DNA of 64,000 nt from Planctomycetes bacterium GWF2_41_51 (GTDB lineage: Bacteria; Planctomycetota; Phycisphaerae; Sedimentisphaerales; UBA12454): contig MHXZ01000125.1 of NCBI GenBank assembly GCA_001825665.1, positions 1 through 64,000 on the forward strand, in the 5' to 3' direction. The notes under the pieces are model-generated. The model saw only the letters and a list, made by a program, of their open reading frames with translations. It was not told the origin of the DNA and did no database searches. Positions 17,897 through 26,976 of the stretch are shown in pieces. Made by a program: the position numbers and the translations under genes. Within the stretch, counting starts at the first letter, position 1. Each line of letters begins with the position of its first letter.

Positions 17897-17900
17897 AAAT

Positions 17901-20126
17901 ATGAAATACATCTTAACAATTTTATTAATATGTGTAACATTTGGTTGTCAGGCCAAAGCATTGGAAGCAGATTCACTAATTAAAAACGGAAACTTTGCTC
18001 AAAATATGGATGATTGGTCATTTGCATCCAACGTTGCCAATACAGGCGGTTCGGCCGTCGCAAATGTGCGGCAAGGTGTATTGAGGATTGACATTAACAA
18101 TCCCGGAAAAGAAACATACGCAATACAATTAATACAATCGCCGATTCAAATAACCAATGGATTAAAGTATAAAGTCAGTTTCGATGCCAAAGCATCTGAA
18201 CTTTGCGCAATTGATGTAAAAGTTGGAGGTGTAGAAAACAGAGGCTGGAAGGATTATACGAATGGTGAAAGCGCAGGAGGAACTATCGTTTATCTTTCGT
18301 CGCAGATGGAAAATCATAACTTTGAATTTGGAATGGAAGAAACCACGGATATAAATGCAAGGCTTGAGTTTCAGCTCGGCAATATGTCTGCTTCATCAAT
18401 TTGGATTGATAACGTTAAATTGGAGGTGATTGGAAAAAATATGAGCAAATTTAACGATCCGAGTATCTGGGCCGCAAATCCGAATAAAATAAAAATACCT
18501 GAAATTAAAAACAGAGGGGCAAAGCTGCCGTTTATTCAATATGAAGCTGAAAACGCTGATATAAAAGGAGTTATTCTTGGGCCGACTCGCAAGTTCGGGG
18601 AAATTTCGAATGAAGCGTCCGGCAAAACTGCCGTCAATCTTGGAACGCCAGGCGATTATGTCGAATTTACACTGAAAGAAAGAACTAATTCGATTGTGAT
18701 AAGATATTGTATTCCGGATTCAAATGACGGAAAGGGGATAACGTATCCTCTCGCCTTGTATGTTGATGGCGTTTACAAGCGTGATATAATTCTTACATCT
18801 GAATATGCGTGGGTATACGGTAAATATCCATGGTCGAATGATCCCAAATTAAAAGAGCCAAGATATTTTTTTGATGAGGTAAATTTACTTATTAATGAAA
18901 TACCAGCGGGTTCGAAATTAAAATTGCAGAGAGATTCAAAAGAAAAAATAGAATTTTGTATTATCGATTTGATTGACACAGAGGTTGTTGAGCCTCCACT
19001 GACAAAGCCGGATAATTTTCTTTCTATAACCGAGTTTGGAGCTGTTGCCAGTGACGGCAAAGACGATAGCGATGCTTTTGATGCATGTATGAAAGCAGCG
19101 GTTGAACAGAAAAAAGGTGTATGGATACCACAAGGAGTTTTCAATTTTGCTTCGCGAGACAGGCATATAGGCAATGATGTAATACAAGGCGCGGGGATGT
19201 GGCATACAGTATTGGAGGTTGACGGCAACGCATTCTGGGGAAATGGCAATACTTTTGAAATGAGAGATTTTGCGATTTTTGGAAATACAAAATTCAGGGT
19301 TGATACCATTTCAGAAGATGGTTTCAGAGGAGGTGCGGGAAAAGGTTCTGTGATTGAAAATATATGGTTCAATCATCTTAAAGTCGGCGTATGGAGCGAA
19401 AAAAATACTGATGGATTGATTATTCGAAATTGCAGATTCAGGAACCTGATGGCCGATGGAATTAATTTGTGCCTCGGTACGAAAAATTCTATCGTCGAAA
19501 ATTGCCATTTCAGAGGCACAGGCGACGATGCAATCGCAATGTGGGCCGCGACATACAATGAAAACACTTTGCCAAGTGAAAACAATATAGCGCGATACAA
19601 TACAATTCAGTGTCCCTGGCTTGCCAACGGCATTGCTATATATGGCGGCAAAAATCACACCATAGAAGAAAATGTAATTTATGATACGGTTTTAAACGGT
19701 GCAGGCATTAATATAAATACCAATTATAATCCTGTTCCTTTCAGCGGTTTTATAGCAGTCCGAAATAATACATTGATACGATGCGGCTCTTATGCCGATA
19801 AATATAAACATTCAATGAAAGGCGCAATATTTATTTGCACATCAGGTTCCGCCGGCATTGAGGCAGACCTTACATTTAAAGATATAGAAATATATGATGC
19901 GACTTACGATGCGATCGCGTTTGAGGGAAAAAATCGAGTTCGCAATGCCCAATTTGAAAACATCCTCATAAACGGAGCCGGCAAATGGGGCATCAGAACA
20001 ACAGGCAAATCTGTCGGTTCGGCATCGTTTGAGAATGTAAAAATACAAAATGCTGTATCAGGCGGTTTAGCCGCGGACTCTAAAACATTTATTATTACTA
20101 AAAAGCAAGGCAATGAAGGCTGGTAA
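17901..20126 (+). CDS. exported CBM plus parallel beta-helix enzyme, GH87-like
   Basis: A 741-residue exported protein. The signal sequence MKYILTILLICVTFGCQA could be cleaved by either signal peptidase; the FGC site is a weak lipobox. Residues about 22-177 look like a CBM4/9-type jelly roll (LIKNGNFAQNMDDWSF to IWIDNVKLEV). Residues about 210-360 resemble a CBM6/35-type module (IQYEAENADIKGV, GDYVEFTL, YVDGVYKRD). From about 371 (LSITEFGAVASDGKDDSDAF) a right-handed parallel beta-helix begins, with the GTGDDAI turn near 538 holding paired Asp. This build matches GH87 alpha-1,3-glucanase/mycodextranase and related GH55/PL families. GH87 is preferred because GH65 phosphorylases, PgmB and a GH71-like enzyme lie nearby. 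It would cut alpha-1,3-glucan into oligosaccharides for import. Confidence 0.75.
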   Translation: MKYILTILLICVTFGCQAKALEADSLIKNGNFAQNMDDWSFASNVANTGGSAVANVRQGVLRIDINNPGKETYAIQLIQSPIQITNGLKYKVSFDAKASELCAIDVKVGGVENRGWKDYTNGESAGGTIVYLSSQMENHNFEFGMEETTDINARLEFQLGNMSASSIWIDNVKLEVIGKNMSKFNDPSIWAANPNKIKIPEIKNRGAKLPFIQYEAENADIKGVILGPTRKFGEISNEASGKTAVNLGTPGDYVEFTLKERTNSIVIRYCIPDSNDGKGITYPLALYVDGVYKRDIILTSEYAWVYGKYPWSNDPKLKEPRYFFDEVNLLINEIPAGSKLKLQRDSKEKIEFCIIDLIDTEVVEPPLTKPDNFLSITEFGAVASDGKDDSDAFDACMKAAVEQKKGVWIPQGVFNFASRDRHIGNDVIQGAGMWHTVLEVDGNAFWGNGNTFEMRDFAIFGNTKFRVDTISEDGFRGGAGKGSVIENIWFNHLKVGVWSEKNTDGLIIRNCRFRNLMADGINLCLGTKNSIVENCHFRGTGDDAIAMWAATYNENTLPSENNIARYNTIQCPWLANGIAIYGGKNHTIEENVIYDTVLNGAGININTNYNPVPFSGFIAVRNNTLIRCGSYADKYKHSMKGAIFICTSGSAGIEADLTFKDIEIYDATYDAIAFEGKNRVRNAQFENILINGAGKWGIRTTGKSVGSASFENVKIQNAVSGGLAADSKTFIITKKQGNEGW

Positions 20127-20158
20127 GTTATATAGAACCACGAAAGGAATTTTCGAGT

Positions 20159-22450
20159 ATGGGAAAAGTAGCGGATAAATATTTAAAAATTGATCCGTGG
20201 AAAATTATTGAACAGGGATTCGAACCTGAGCATGGGAGAGTTTCTGAATCGATTTTCTCACTCGGTAATGAATATATGGGAGTGCGCGGCTATTTTGACG
20301 AGGGATATAGCGGCGATAAACTCATTGGCAGCTATTTCAATGGCGTATTCGAAGAAGGAAAAGCTATCCCGTCCGGCCATTATAAGGGAATGGTATCCCG
20401 CACAACATTTATGGTTAACGCAGTCGATTGGTTATATACCAGGATTAGTATCGACGGCGAAACTCTCGATATCGCAAAATCCCATGTAGAAGATTTCATA
20501 CGATACCTGGATATGAAGAAAGGCATTCTGACCCGTCGATTCATCTGGAATACGTCTTCCGGAAAATCGGTCCGAATATCTTTTGAACGTTTCCTTAGCA
20601 TGACAAATCACACGCTCGGCTGCCAGCGTATCAGTCTTGAACCTCTGAATTTTTCCGGAAAAGCGAATATCAGAACTGCTTTGGATTTTTCGATAATACA
20701 TGAAATGTGCGGAAAAAATTTATGGCAATGCCCCAAAAAAGGCAGACAAGGCGATATTACGGCCATTATTGGGAAAACCGTAACCAGTGGACATAAGTTA
20801 TTTTCAGCTTTTCGGATTGATGTTGCTCCATCCCGGAAAATGCAATTAGTGGAGGATAGTAATTTTATCGGTTTGGATTTTGTTATGGATTTGAAACATG
20901 GCCATAAATCCGGCTTTGACAAGATTGTAACTAATTATGCAGAAAAGAATCCGAATATAGGTGTTGACCAAATATGGTCAAAAGGAATGAAAATAGCTGA
21001 AGAAGTAATATCTTACAATGCCGCCTATGACAGGCAGGTGGAATATTGGGCTGATACATGGGCAAATTCTGATGTTGCAATAGAAGGTGATCCCGAGAAT
21101 CAGCAGGGTATCAGGTATTGCATTTTTCAATTGCATCAAACCTATCACGGCCAAGACCCAAGTTTAAATATCGGTGCAAAAGGTCTGACTGGCGAAGCAT
21201 ATAACGGCAACGCGTTTTGGGATACAGAAACGTATTGTCTGCCGTTTTATATTTTTAACAACCCAATCGCCGCGCGCAATCTGCTTGAATATAGGTATAA
21301 TACTCTTCCAAAAGCAGTCGAGCGCGCAAAGGAATTAGATTGTCAGGGAGCATTTTATCCGATAGCGACTCTCGACGGCAGTGAAACATGTGCTTTGTGG
21401 CAGCATGCAAGTCTCCAGCTTCAGGCCGGCACCGGCGTAGCGTACGGGATCTGGCATTATGATAAGCTTTTGAAGGATAAAGCTTTTATTTATAACAAAG
21501 GAATCGAAATATTGATTCAGGTCAGCCGTATGCTTGCCACCCGAGGACAATGGGGTCAAAAAACAGGTATGTTCGGATTTTTTGCAGTGATGGGACCTGA
21601 TGAATTTCAAATGATGGTCAATAATAATTGTTATACGAATTTTATGGGCAAAAAAACTTTTGAATATACTCTGAAAGTTATTAATGATATGAAAACAAAT
21701 GCGCCCGCTGAATTATCCGCTATAAGTGAAAAACTGAAACTGAATCCTCAAGAGTTGGAAAATTGGAAACAAATGGCGCAAAATATGTATATACCATTTG
21801 ACAATGAGACAAAAATATACGAACAGCATGATGGGTTCTTTAATCTGCCTCATATCGACATTGATTCTATTCCTGTTAAGGAATTTCCGCTTTACCACAG
21901 TTGGTCATATGACAGAATTTACCGTAATGATATGATAAAGCAGCCTGATGTTCTGATGTTTATGTTCTTATATAACCAGGATTTTTCTCCTGAAGTTAAA
22001 AAAGCCAACTATAATTATTATGAACCAAGATGTATACACGAGTCTTCTCTTTCGCCCTCAATTCATTCCATATTAGCTATGGAACTTGGCAAAAAAAGAG
22101 AGGCTTATGATTTCTTTAATTTTTCAACTCGGCTCGACCTTGATAATTATAATCGAAACACCGCGGAGGGACTTCATCTCACTTCGATAGCCGCAGCCTG
22201 GATGAATATAGTATATGGTTTTGGCGGTATGCGGTCTGATGGTGAAATTCTTGCCTTTAATCCTTCGCTTCCGCAGCAATGGAATGGATTTAACTTTAGA
22301 TTGATTTATAATGATTCGATTTTAAATGTGGAAATAGGCGGCGAATCTGCCGAATTTAAAATATTGAAGGGAAACAAGCAGGTTATAAGGATTTATGATA
22401 AGGAGTACAAAATCGATGAACAGGGAATTAAGGTAAAATTATTAAAATAA
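20159..22450 (+). CDS. GH65 disaccharide/oligosaccharide phosphorylase 1
   Basis: A 763-residue cytoplasmic enzyme without a signal peptide. GH65 phosphorylases split an alpha-glucoside with phosphate into beta-glucose 1-phosphate and the shorter sugar. The N-terminal super-sandwich domain carries SIFSLGNEYMGVRGYFDEGYSGDKLIGSYFNGVFEE. The (alpha/alpha)6 barrel has AFWDTETYCLPF near residue 353, the general-acid Glu in GPDEFQMMVNNN near 479-481, and the phosphate-binding HESSLS near 626, whose Ser pair marks a phosphorylase and not a hydrolase. Subfamily (nigerose, kojibiose, maltose or 1,3-alpha-oligoglucan) cannot be fixed by eye. The GH71-like and GH87-like neighbours favour an alpha-1,3 linkage. 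It is followed after 28 bp by a second GH65 gene, which suggests different chain lengths or linkages are handled. Confidence 0.88.
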   Translation: MGKVADKYLKIDPWKIIEQGFEPEHGRVSESIFSLGNEYMGVRGYFDEGYSGDKLIGSYFNGVFEEGKAIPSGHYKGMVSRTTFMVNAVDWLYTRISIDGETLDIAKSHVEDFIRYLDMKKGILTRRFIWNTSSGKSVRISFERFLSMTNHTLGCQRISLEPLNFSGKANIRTALDFSIIHEMCGKNLWQCPKKGRQGDITAIIGKTVTSGHKLFSAFRIDVAPSRKMQLVEDSNFIGLDFVMDLKHGHKSGFDKIVTNYAEKNPNIGVDQIWSKGMKIAEEVISYNAAYDRQVEYWADTWANSDVAIEGDPENQQGIRYCIFQLHQTYHGQDPSLNIGAKGLTGEAYNGNAFWDTETYCLPFYIFNNPIAARNLLEYRYNTLPKAVERAKELDCQGAFYPIATLDGSETCALWQHASLQLQAGTGVAYGIWHYDKLLKDKAFIYNKGIEILIQVSRMLATRGQWGQKTGMFGFFAVMGPDEFQMMVNNNCYTNFMGKKTFEYTLKVINDMKTNAPAELSAISEKLKLNPQELENWKQMAQNMYIPFDNETKIYEQHDGFFNLPHIDIDSIPVKEFPLYHSWSYDRIYRNDMIKQPDVLMFMFLYNQDFSPEVKKANYNYYEPRCIHESSLSPSIHSILAMELGKKREAYDFFNFSTRLDLDNYNRNTAEGLHLTSIAAAWMNIVYGFGGMRSDGEILAFNPSLPQQWNGFNFRLIYNDSILNVEIGGESAEFKILKGNKQVIRIYDKEYKIDEQGIKVKLLK

Positions 22451-22478
22451 CTAATCGCAAAATGACAAGAAAGTATCT

Positions 22479-24668
22479 ATGAAGCAATGGGTTTTAGGAA
22501 ATAAGGGATATAACAGGGCGAGGATAGGACTGAACGGCAATAATTTTTTGCTCGCTAATGGTTATATGGGTTATCGCGGTACACTCGAAGAGTACACGAA
22601 AATTCAGCATACTGCCTGCACGTTAACAGGAATATACGACCAGTTAAAAGGCAAATGGCGAGAACCGGTAAATGCGCCAAATGGCCTTTTTGTAAAGGTT
22701 TATTGCAATGGAAAGCCCGTTACCGTACTCGACAGTAATATAAAAGAACACACGCAAATACTTGATTTTAAAAGTGCTGTCCATAAAAGGAGAACTGTTT
22801 TAAAAATTGACCATAACGAAATAATCATAACATCTGAACGGTTTGTGTCACTGCACGATTTACACCTGATGTGTATGAGATATTCTGTCAGTTCATTAAA
22901 AAATTGCGAAATTACAATTGAAACAGGAATTGACGGTGATGTCTGGGATATTAACGGACCTCATTTAAAAAATTTTTCTACACGGTTTAACGATAATTGT
23001 TTGGTCTTAAAAGCTGTTACAAATGAACAGAAGCATACAATCGCAGTAGTTGAAGGAATTAAGATAAAATTTGGTAAACATAAAATTAATAAAAGAAAAA
23101 AAATAATAACACGATTAATCGAATTCGAAGCCGAGGCGGGAAAAGAATATACTTTTTCGAAATATGTCTCTGTTTTTACAACTAACGATAATGTTGGTGA
23201 CCCGGTTGAAGCCGGTTTTGCATCGATACAAAATTCTTTAGAGCAGGGCTATGAAAAATTATTAGAAAACCACAGCAATCTTTGGCACAAGAGATGGGAA
23301 AATGCAGATATAATAATAGATGGAGACAAGAAAGCACAATTTGCCATAAGATACAGCATATATCATCTACTTGCTATTGCTCCTGTTCATTCAGATAAAA
23401 TCTCAATACCTGCAAGAGGACTTTCTTCGCAGGTGTACAAAGGCGCCATCTTCTGGGACACGGAATTGTTTATGCTTCCATTCTTCATTTATAATTTCCC
23501 GCAGATTGCACGAAATCTGGTAAAATATAGAATTCATTCGTTGCCCGGCGCCAGACAAAAAGCTAAAGAGTATGGATATGATGGCGCTTTTTACGCATGG
23601 GAAAGTCAGGATAATGGAAAAGAAGCCTGTACGCATTTTAATGTGATAGATGTTTTTACCGGCAGGCCATTAAGAACTTTTTATAGGGACAAACAGATAC
23701 ATATCAGCGCTGATGTGGTTTATGGTATTTGGGAGTATTATAAGGCAACAGGCGACGAAAAGATATTGCTTGAAGGCGGGGCTGAGGTAATACTTGAGTG
23801 CGCTCGCTTTTATTATTCTTTCGCTTATTTTAAGAAGGATAAAAATCGTTATGAAATCCTCGATGTAACAACCCCGGACGAATACCATGAGCGGGTAAAT
23901 AATAATCCGTACACAAATCGAATGATAAAATACACAGCAGATGTGGCGTTTGAAACCCTCGAATTGTTAAAAAATAAATACAACAAAGTCTATAAAAATC
24001 TGATAAGTAAAATAAATTTTCGAGATGATATCGCGAAAATAAAAGACTTGCAGAAAAACTTATATATTTCTGAACCGTTAAAGAAAACAGATATTATAGA
24101 GCAGTTTGATAACTACCTCAAACTGGAAGACATCGATTTGAAAAAATTAAAATCACGGATTATAAAACCCAATGAATATCTTGGCGGGCCCAGCGGCCTG
24201 GCAACAACAACTCAGATAATAAAACAAGCTGATGTGATTTTGCTGTTAAATCAATTTAAAGATGAGTATTCAAATCAGGTAAAAAAAGCCAACTGGGAAT
24301 ACTATGAACCCAGAACGGAACATGGGTCAAGTTTGAGTACAAGTATGTATTCTATTCTTGCCGCTCATTTAAGAAAAACCGATTGGGCGTACAAATATTT
24401 CATGAAAACAGCAACAATCGACCTTGAGGGCAAGTATAAACAATATGTCGGAACATTGTATATCGGCGGAACGCACCCTGCTGCTAACGGCGGTACATGG
24501 CTGGCAGCGATATTTGGTTTTGCTGGTCTCAGCTTCAAAAATGACAAACCGCTGGTTAATCCAAAATTGCCTAAAAAATGGAAAAGCATGAAGTTTAATA
24601 CTCAAATTAAAGGGAAACGATACTCTATAGAAATTAGCAAGTCTAAGTCCAAAATTGTAAGTGTCTGA
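22479..24668 (+). CDS. GH65 disaccharide/oligosaccharide phosphorylase 2 (nigerose/kojibiose phosphorylase-like)
   Basis: A 729-residue cytoplasmic GH65 member, distinct from its neighbour. Key motifs are ANGYMGYRGTLEEY at the N-terminus, FWDTELFMLPFFIYNFP near residue 326, the general-acid Glu in TPDEYHERVNNNPYTN near 465-468, phosphate-binding HGSSLS near 613, and GTLYIGGTHPAANGGTW near 660. The last is a segment I associate with kojibiose and nigerose phosphorylases. The reaction gives beta-glucose 1-phosphate for PgmB (17225). In characterised bacteria, nigerose phosphorylase and 1,3-alpha-oligoglucan phosphorylase are separate GH65 enzymes, so this pair could play those two roles. That is inference from context. 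Confidence 0.87.
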   Translation: MKQWVLGNKGYNRARIGLNGNNFLLANGYMGYRGTLEEYTKIQHTACTLTGIYDQLKGKWREPVNAPNGLFVKVYCNGKPVTVLDSNIKEHTQILDFKSAVHKRRTVLKIDHNEIIITSERFVSLHDLHLMCMRYSVSSLKNCEITIETGIDGDVWDINGPHLKNFSTRFNDNCLVLKAVTNEQKHTIAVVEGIKIKFGKHKINKRKKIITRLIEFEAEAGKEYTFSKYVSVFTTNDNVGDPVEAGFASIQNSLEQGYEKLLENHSNLWHKRWENADIIIDGDKKAQFAIRYSIYHLLAIAPVHSDKISIPARGLSSQVYKGAIFWDTELFMLPFFIYNFPQIARNLVKYRIHSLPGARQKAKEYGYDGAFYAWESQDNGKEACTHFNVIDVFTGRPLRTFYRDKQIHISADVVYGIWEYYKATGDEKILLEGGAEVILECARFYYSFAYFKKDKNRYEILDVTTPDEYHERVNNNPYTNRMIKYTADVAFETLELLKNKYNKVYKNLISKINFRDDIAKIKDLQKNLYISEPLKKTDIIEQFDNYLKLEDIDLKKLKSRIIKPNEYLGGPSGLATTTQIIKQADVILLLNQFKDEYSNQVKKANWEYYEPRTEHGSSLSTSMYSILAAHLRKTDWAYKYFMKTATIDLEGKYKQYVGTLYIGGTHPAANGGTWLAAIFGFAGLSFKNDKPLVNPKLPKKWKSMKFNTQIKGKRYSIEISKSKSKIVSV

Positions 24669-24755
24669 TTTAAAATCGGTTATGGGATTACCGAGCTTGT
24701 CATGCTGAATATTCGCTGAAAAAATGTAGAATTTTTTTAAAAGAATAAATATACT

Positions 24756-25886
24756 ATGAATACTGATGTTATTATTCGAGACAAGATGCGTCGTGAAGTA
24801 GTCAATTTATATGATGTGGCTAAGGCTGCCGGTGTAAGCAAATCAACGGCCAGCCGTGTATTGAATAATAAACTCGTCAACGTAACCGATGAAGTTCGCA
24901 AACGTATCGTAGATATTTCACGAAAAATGGGTTATCGCCCGAATTTGCTTGCGCAAAGTTTGTCCAAGCAGAACAAGCAAATGATTCATATTTTAGGCGG
25001 CAGTCACGCTTTGCGCGATTTTGGCGATATTTATCAAACCGCCGTCAACAAAATTGTCTCTATGATTGACTCCGATTTTGAGGATTATGACATCACTGTC
25101 GATATGTCTCTTCACCACGCCAATAAGAGCGAACTGCCTCTCTGGCGTATTAGTGCTGCTATAATTCTGGCTCGCTGCAACCCTGCAACAGTTGAAGAGT
25201 TGGAACGGTCTAATATTCCGTATGTTGTAATTAACGGCCCTGCAGGGGAAATGGGATCAAAAGTTGTTCCCGACGATGTACATGGGATGGAATTGGCCGT
25301 TAAATATTTTGTTGAGCTTGGACATAAAAGAATAGCTTATGCCGGCCCGCAATGCGTTGCTGTTGAATATTGGTGGGCTGATAGCAACGATGTTTCGGTT
25401 CCGTCGTTTCTAAAGGGGCATAGCAGTGTGTACGACAGACAACTGACTTATTTAGAACGAATGAAAGCTTACGGCTTAACGCCCATGATTGGTGACGAGA
25501 AGCTGCCTTCGACAAAACAAACTTATCAAAACTTGCACGATTCTGCCATTAAATATATAAAGAAAACTGTTCTGCATGACAAGGCTACTGCGATTATAGT
25601 TTATGGCCACATGGAGGCTTTGAATCTTCTGCAGGCTGCTCAATCTCTGGGGATTTCTGTTCCGCAGCAATTAAGCATAATTTGTTTTTGCGACCAGCAC
25701 GCCTGCGATATTATGAGCCCGAGTATGAGTTTTATAGATTTGATGTCTGCGGAGATGGGACAAGCCGCGGCAGAATTGTTGATTAAGCAATTAAAAAATT
25801 CTGAACGCATTATTCCTGAAACTATCAAATTGTCAGAGCGTTTGATTGTAAGAAATACAACCTCTAAGGCTCCAGACCCGGATTAA
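24756..25886 (+). CDS. LacI-family transcriptional regulator
   Basis: A 376-residue DNA-binding repressor or activator. The N-terminal helix-turn-helix is VNLYDVAKAAGVSKSTASRVLNNK from about residue 16, followed by the hinge helix GYRPNLLAQSL. The periplasmic-binding-protein-like sugar sensor follows, with VEYFVELGHKRIAYAGPQ-type and PQQLSIICFCDQHACDIMSPSMS segments. An ATG at 24786 could be an alternative start. It closes the glucan locus 87 bp after the second GH65 gene. The likely targets are the AAAACCGGTTTT palindromes at 3352, 7167 and 7190, which have the symmetry expected of LacI operators. The ligand is probably a sugar from the pathway. Targets and ligand are inferred. Confidence 0.88.
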   Translation: MNTDVIIRDKMRREVVNLYDVAKAAGVSKSTASRVLNNKLVNVTDEVRKRIVDISRKMGYRPNLLAQSLSKQNKQMIHILGGSHALRDFGDIYQTAVNKIVSMIDSDFEDYDITVDMSLHHANKSELPLWRISAAIILARCNPATVEELERSNIPYVVINGPAGEMGSKVVPDDVHGMELAVKYFVELGHKRIAYAGPQCVAVEYWWADSNDVSVPSFLKGHSSVYDRQLTYLERMKAYGLTPMIGDEKLPSTKQTYQNLHDSAIKYIKKTVLHDKATAIIVYGHMEALNLLQAAQSLGISVPQQLSIICFCDQHACDIMSPSMSFIDLMSAEMGQAAAELLIKQLKNSERIIPETIKLSERLIVRNTTSKAPDPD

Positions 25887-25994
25887 GCAGGCCTTACCCG
25901 TCTTGTATAGTACAATATATTAGGCTCATTAAAATATGCTGTCTTATTGTTTAACTCTTGGAAAATTATGCAGTTATGATAAATTCCACCAATG

Positions 25995-26245
25995 AGAAAT
26001 ACAACGAATCGAACCAGTGTTAATAATGGCTAAATATACCAATCATTGCAATAATCGATTCGGCTTTTATGCCGGGGACTGACTCTTCAGAATGAATATC
26101 CTCGGCAAGAGAATGAAAGTCTAAAATTGAAAAATTATTAAGTTTTACAGATGACGAACGAAGAACTTTAATTGAAGCAGCGCTGGCAATGGGCAGAGAT
26201 TTGATGGAGCGAGTTCTTAGCATTGTTATTATCTTGAGATTAAAT
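25995..26245 (+). pseudogene. decayed N-terminal piece of an integrase-core transposase (copy B)
   Basis: Across several frames the segment reads RLLCRGLTLQNEYPRQENESLKLK and then KLLSFTDDERRTLIEAALAMGRDLMERVLSIV. This matches the N-terminal half of rve-type transposases, where LQNEYLxxEN is followed by LTDxERRxLxxAAxAMGRxLM. It aligns in direct orientation with copy A at 3113-3246. It carries stops and frameshifts and ends without the catalytic domain. Confidence 0.65.
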
Positions 26246-26619
26246 TTTTTGCTGGGGGGGGAATATCCGACCAATCTTGTCCACCTATAAAGAGCGAAGA
26301 GTCAAGAAATATTTTCCGCAAACCCAAATAAATTTTTTGTCTGAGGGCATCCATACTTCACCTACAGCGGCTCGTCCGAAAGCGGGTCTTGTCATTTCTT
26401 ATGATAGTCGTTGTTCGTCATCTTGCCTGCTTACAGTAATAATCGCAGCGGGCATCATTGTCTGACAGTTTATTAAGGGCGATCATTTACAAAAGCGTCG
26501 CCACGCACCTATATGGGACTTACTTGTTAAGGCATGTGTTGGCAGCCATAATGCGATAAACACATTTGTTGTTATGCCTTGTACGCAGTCCATGCAGATC
26601 ATTGAGGCGTAGCAAAAAC
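26246..26619. other. gene-free debris between the glucan locus and the right repeat
   Basis: Short open frames occur on both strands but none has a recognisable product, ribosome binding site or codon pattern like the neighbours. The stretch lies between a transposase relic and the 22-bp repeat, so it is probably more element debris. Confidence 0.45.
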
Positions 26620-26641
26620 CGATAACGTATAATATTTTTCG
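26620..26641. repeat. 22-bp exact repeat, right copy
   Basis: Identical, on the opposite strand, to 73-94. It lies about 110 bp from the right inverted repeat. The flanks differ between the two copies, so the identity is confined to this short core. Confidence 0.7.
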
Positions 26642-26749
26642 CTTTTTTGAAAAGTTAAGAAAGAGGTTCTCCGATATGGACGAATTAAAAGTTTTATTAA
26701 CCCAGATTGGAGAACCTAAAAATGCAAAAAGAAGAATCGGCAAAAAATG

Positions 26750-26955
26750 TAAGTCTTGTGAAATGCGACACATAGACAACTACTGGCACCTCTTGTCATA
26801 TATAGACAAAAAGCGGGCGATGAGAATCGAACTCACATTACCAGCTTGGAAGGCTGCATGAGATGAGATATAACCATTTGAAATACAAAGGCTTACATAC
26901 AGGCCAATCTGCGATTGCAGTAAACCTTGCAGTTACTGTAGGCATCTCCTGTCAA
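26750..26955 (-). repeat. ~205-bp inverted repeat, right copy (contains a tRNA-Gly 3' half)
   Basis: Counterpart of 2573-2782 on the minus strand. It begins 22 bp after the end of the minus-strand operon (stop at 26977), so the element boundary abuts the last gene. The tRNA part and the flanking TTTTGTCTATATATGACAAG are the best conserved. Confidence 0.75.
26812..26857 (-). pseudogene. 3' half of a tRNA-Gly(UCC), second copy
   Basis: Reading the minus strand, the anticodon arm is GCAGC-CTTCCAA-GCTGG, the T arm is identical to the left copy and the acceptor strand is CGCCCGCT. One anticodon-stem pair is broken compared with the left copy (CCAGC). The 5' half is missing, so no functional tRNA is encoded. 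Confidence 0.78.
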
Positions 26956-26976
26956 AAATATTTGGCAGTGTCAATC

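Noticed and set aside
18773-19372. A 199-residue minus-strand frame inside the GH87-like gene
   Set aside because: Antisense shadow; the plus-strand protein has clear domain structure throughout.
26277-26861. Short plus- and minus-strand frames at 26277-26465, 26483-26779 and 26676-26861
   Set aside because: They overlap each other and the repeats, and no product is recognisable. A GATATGG start with weak AGAGG exists at 26676, but the frame runs into the tRNA fragment.
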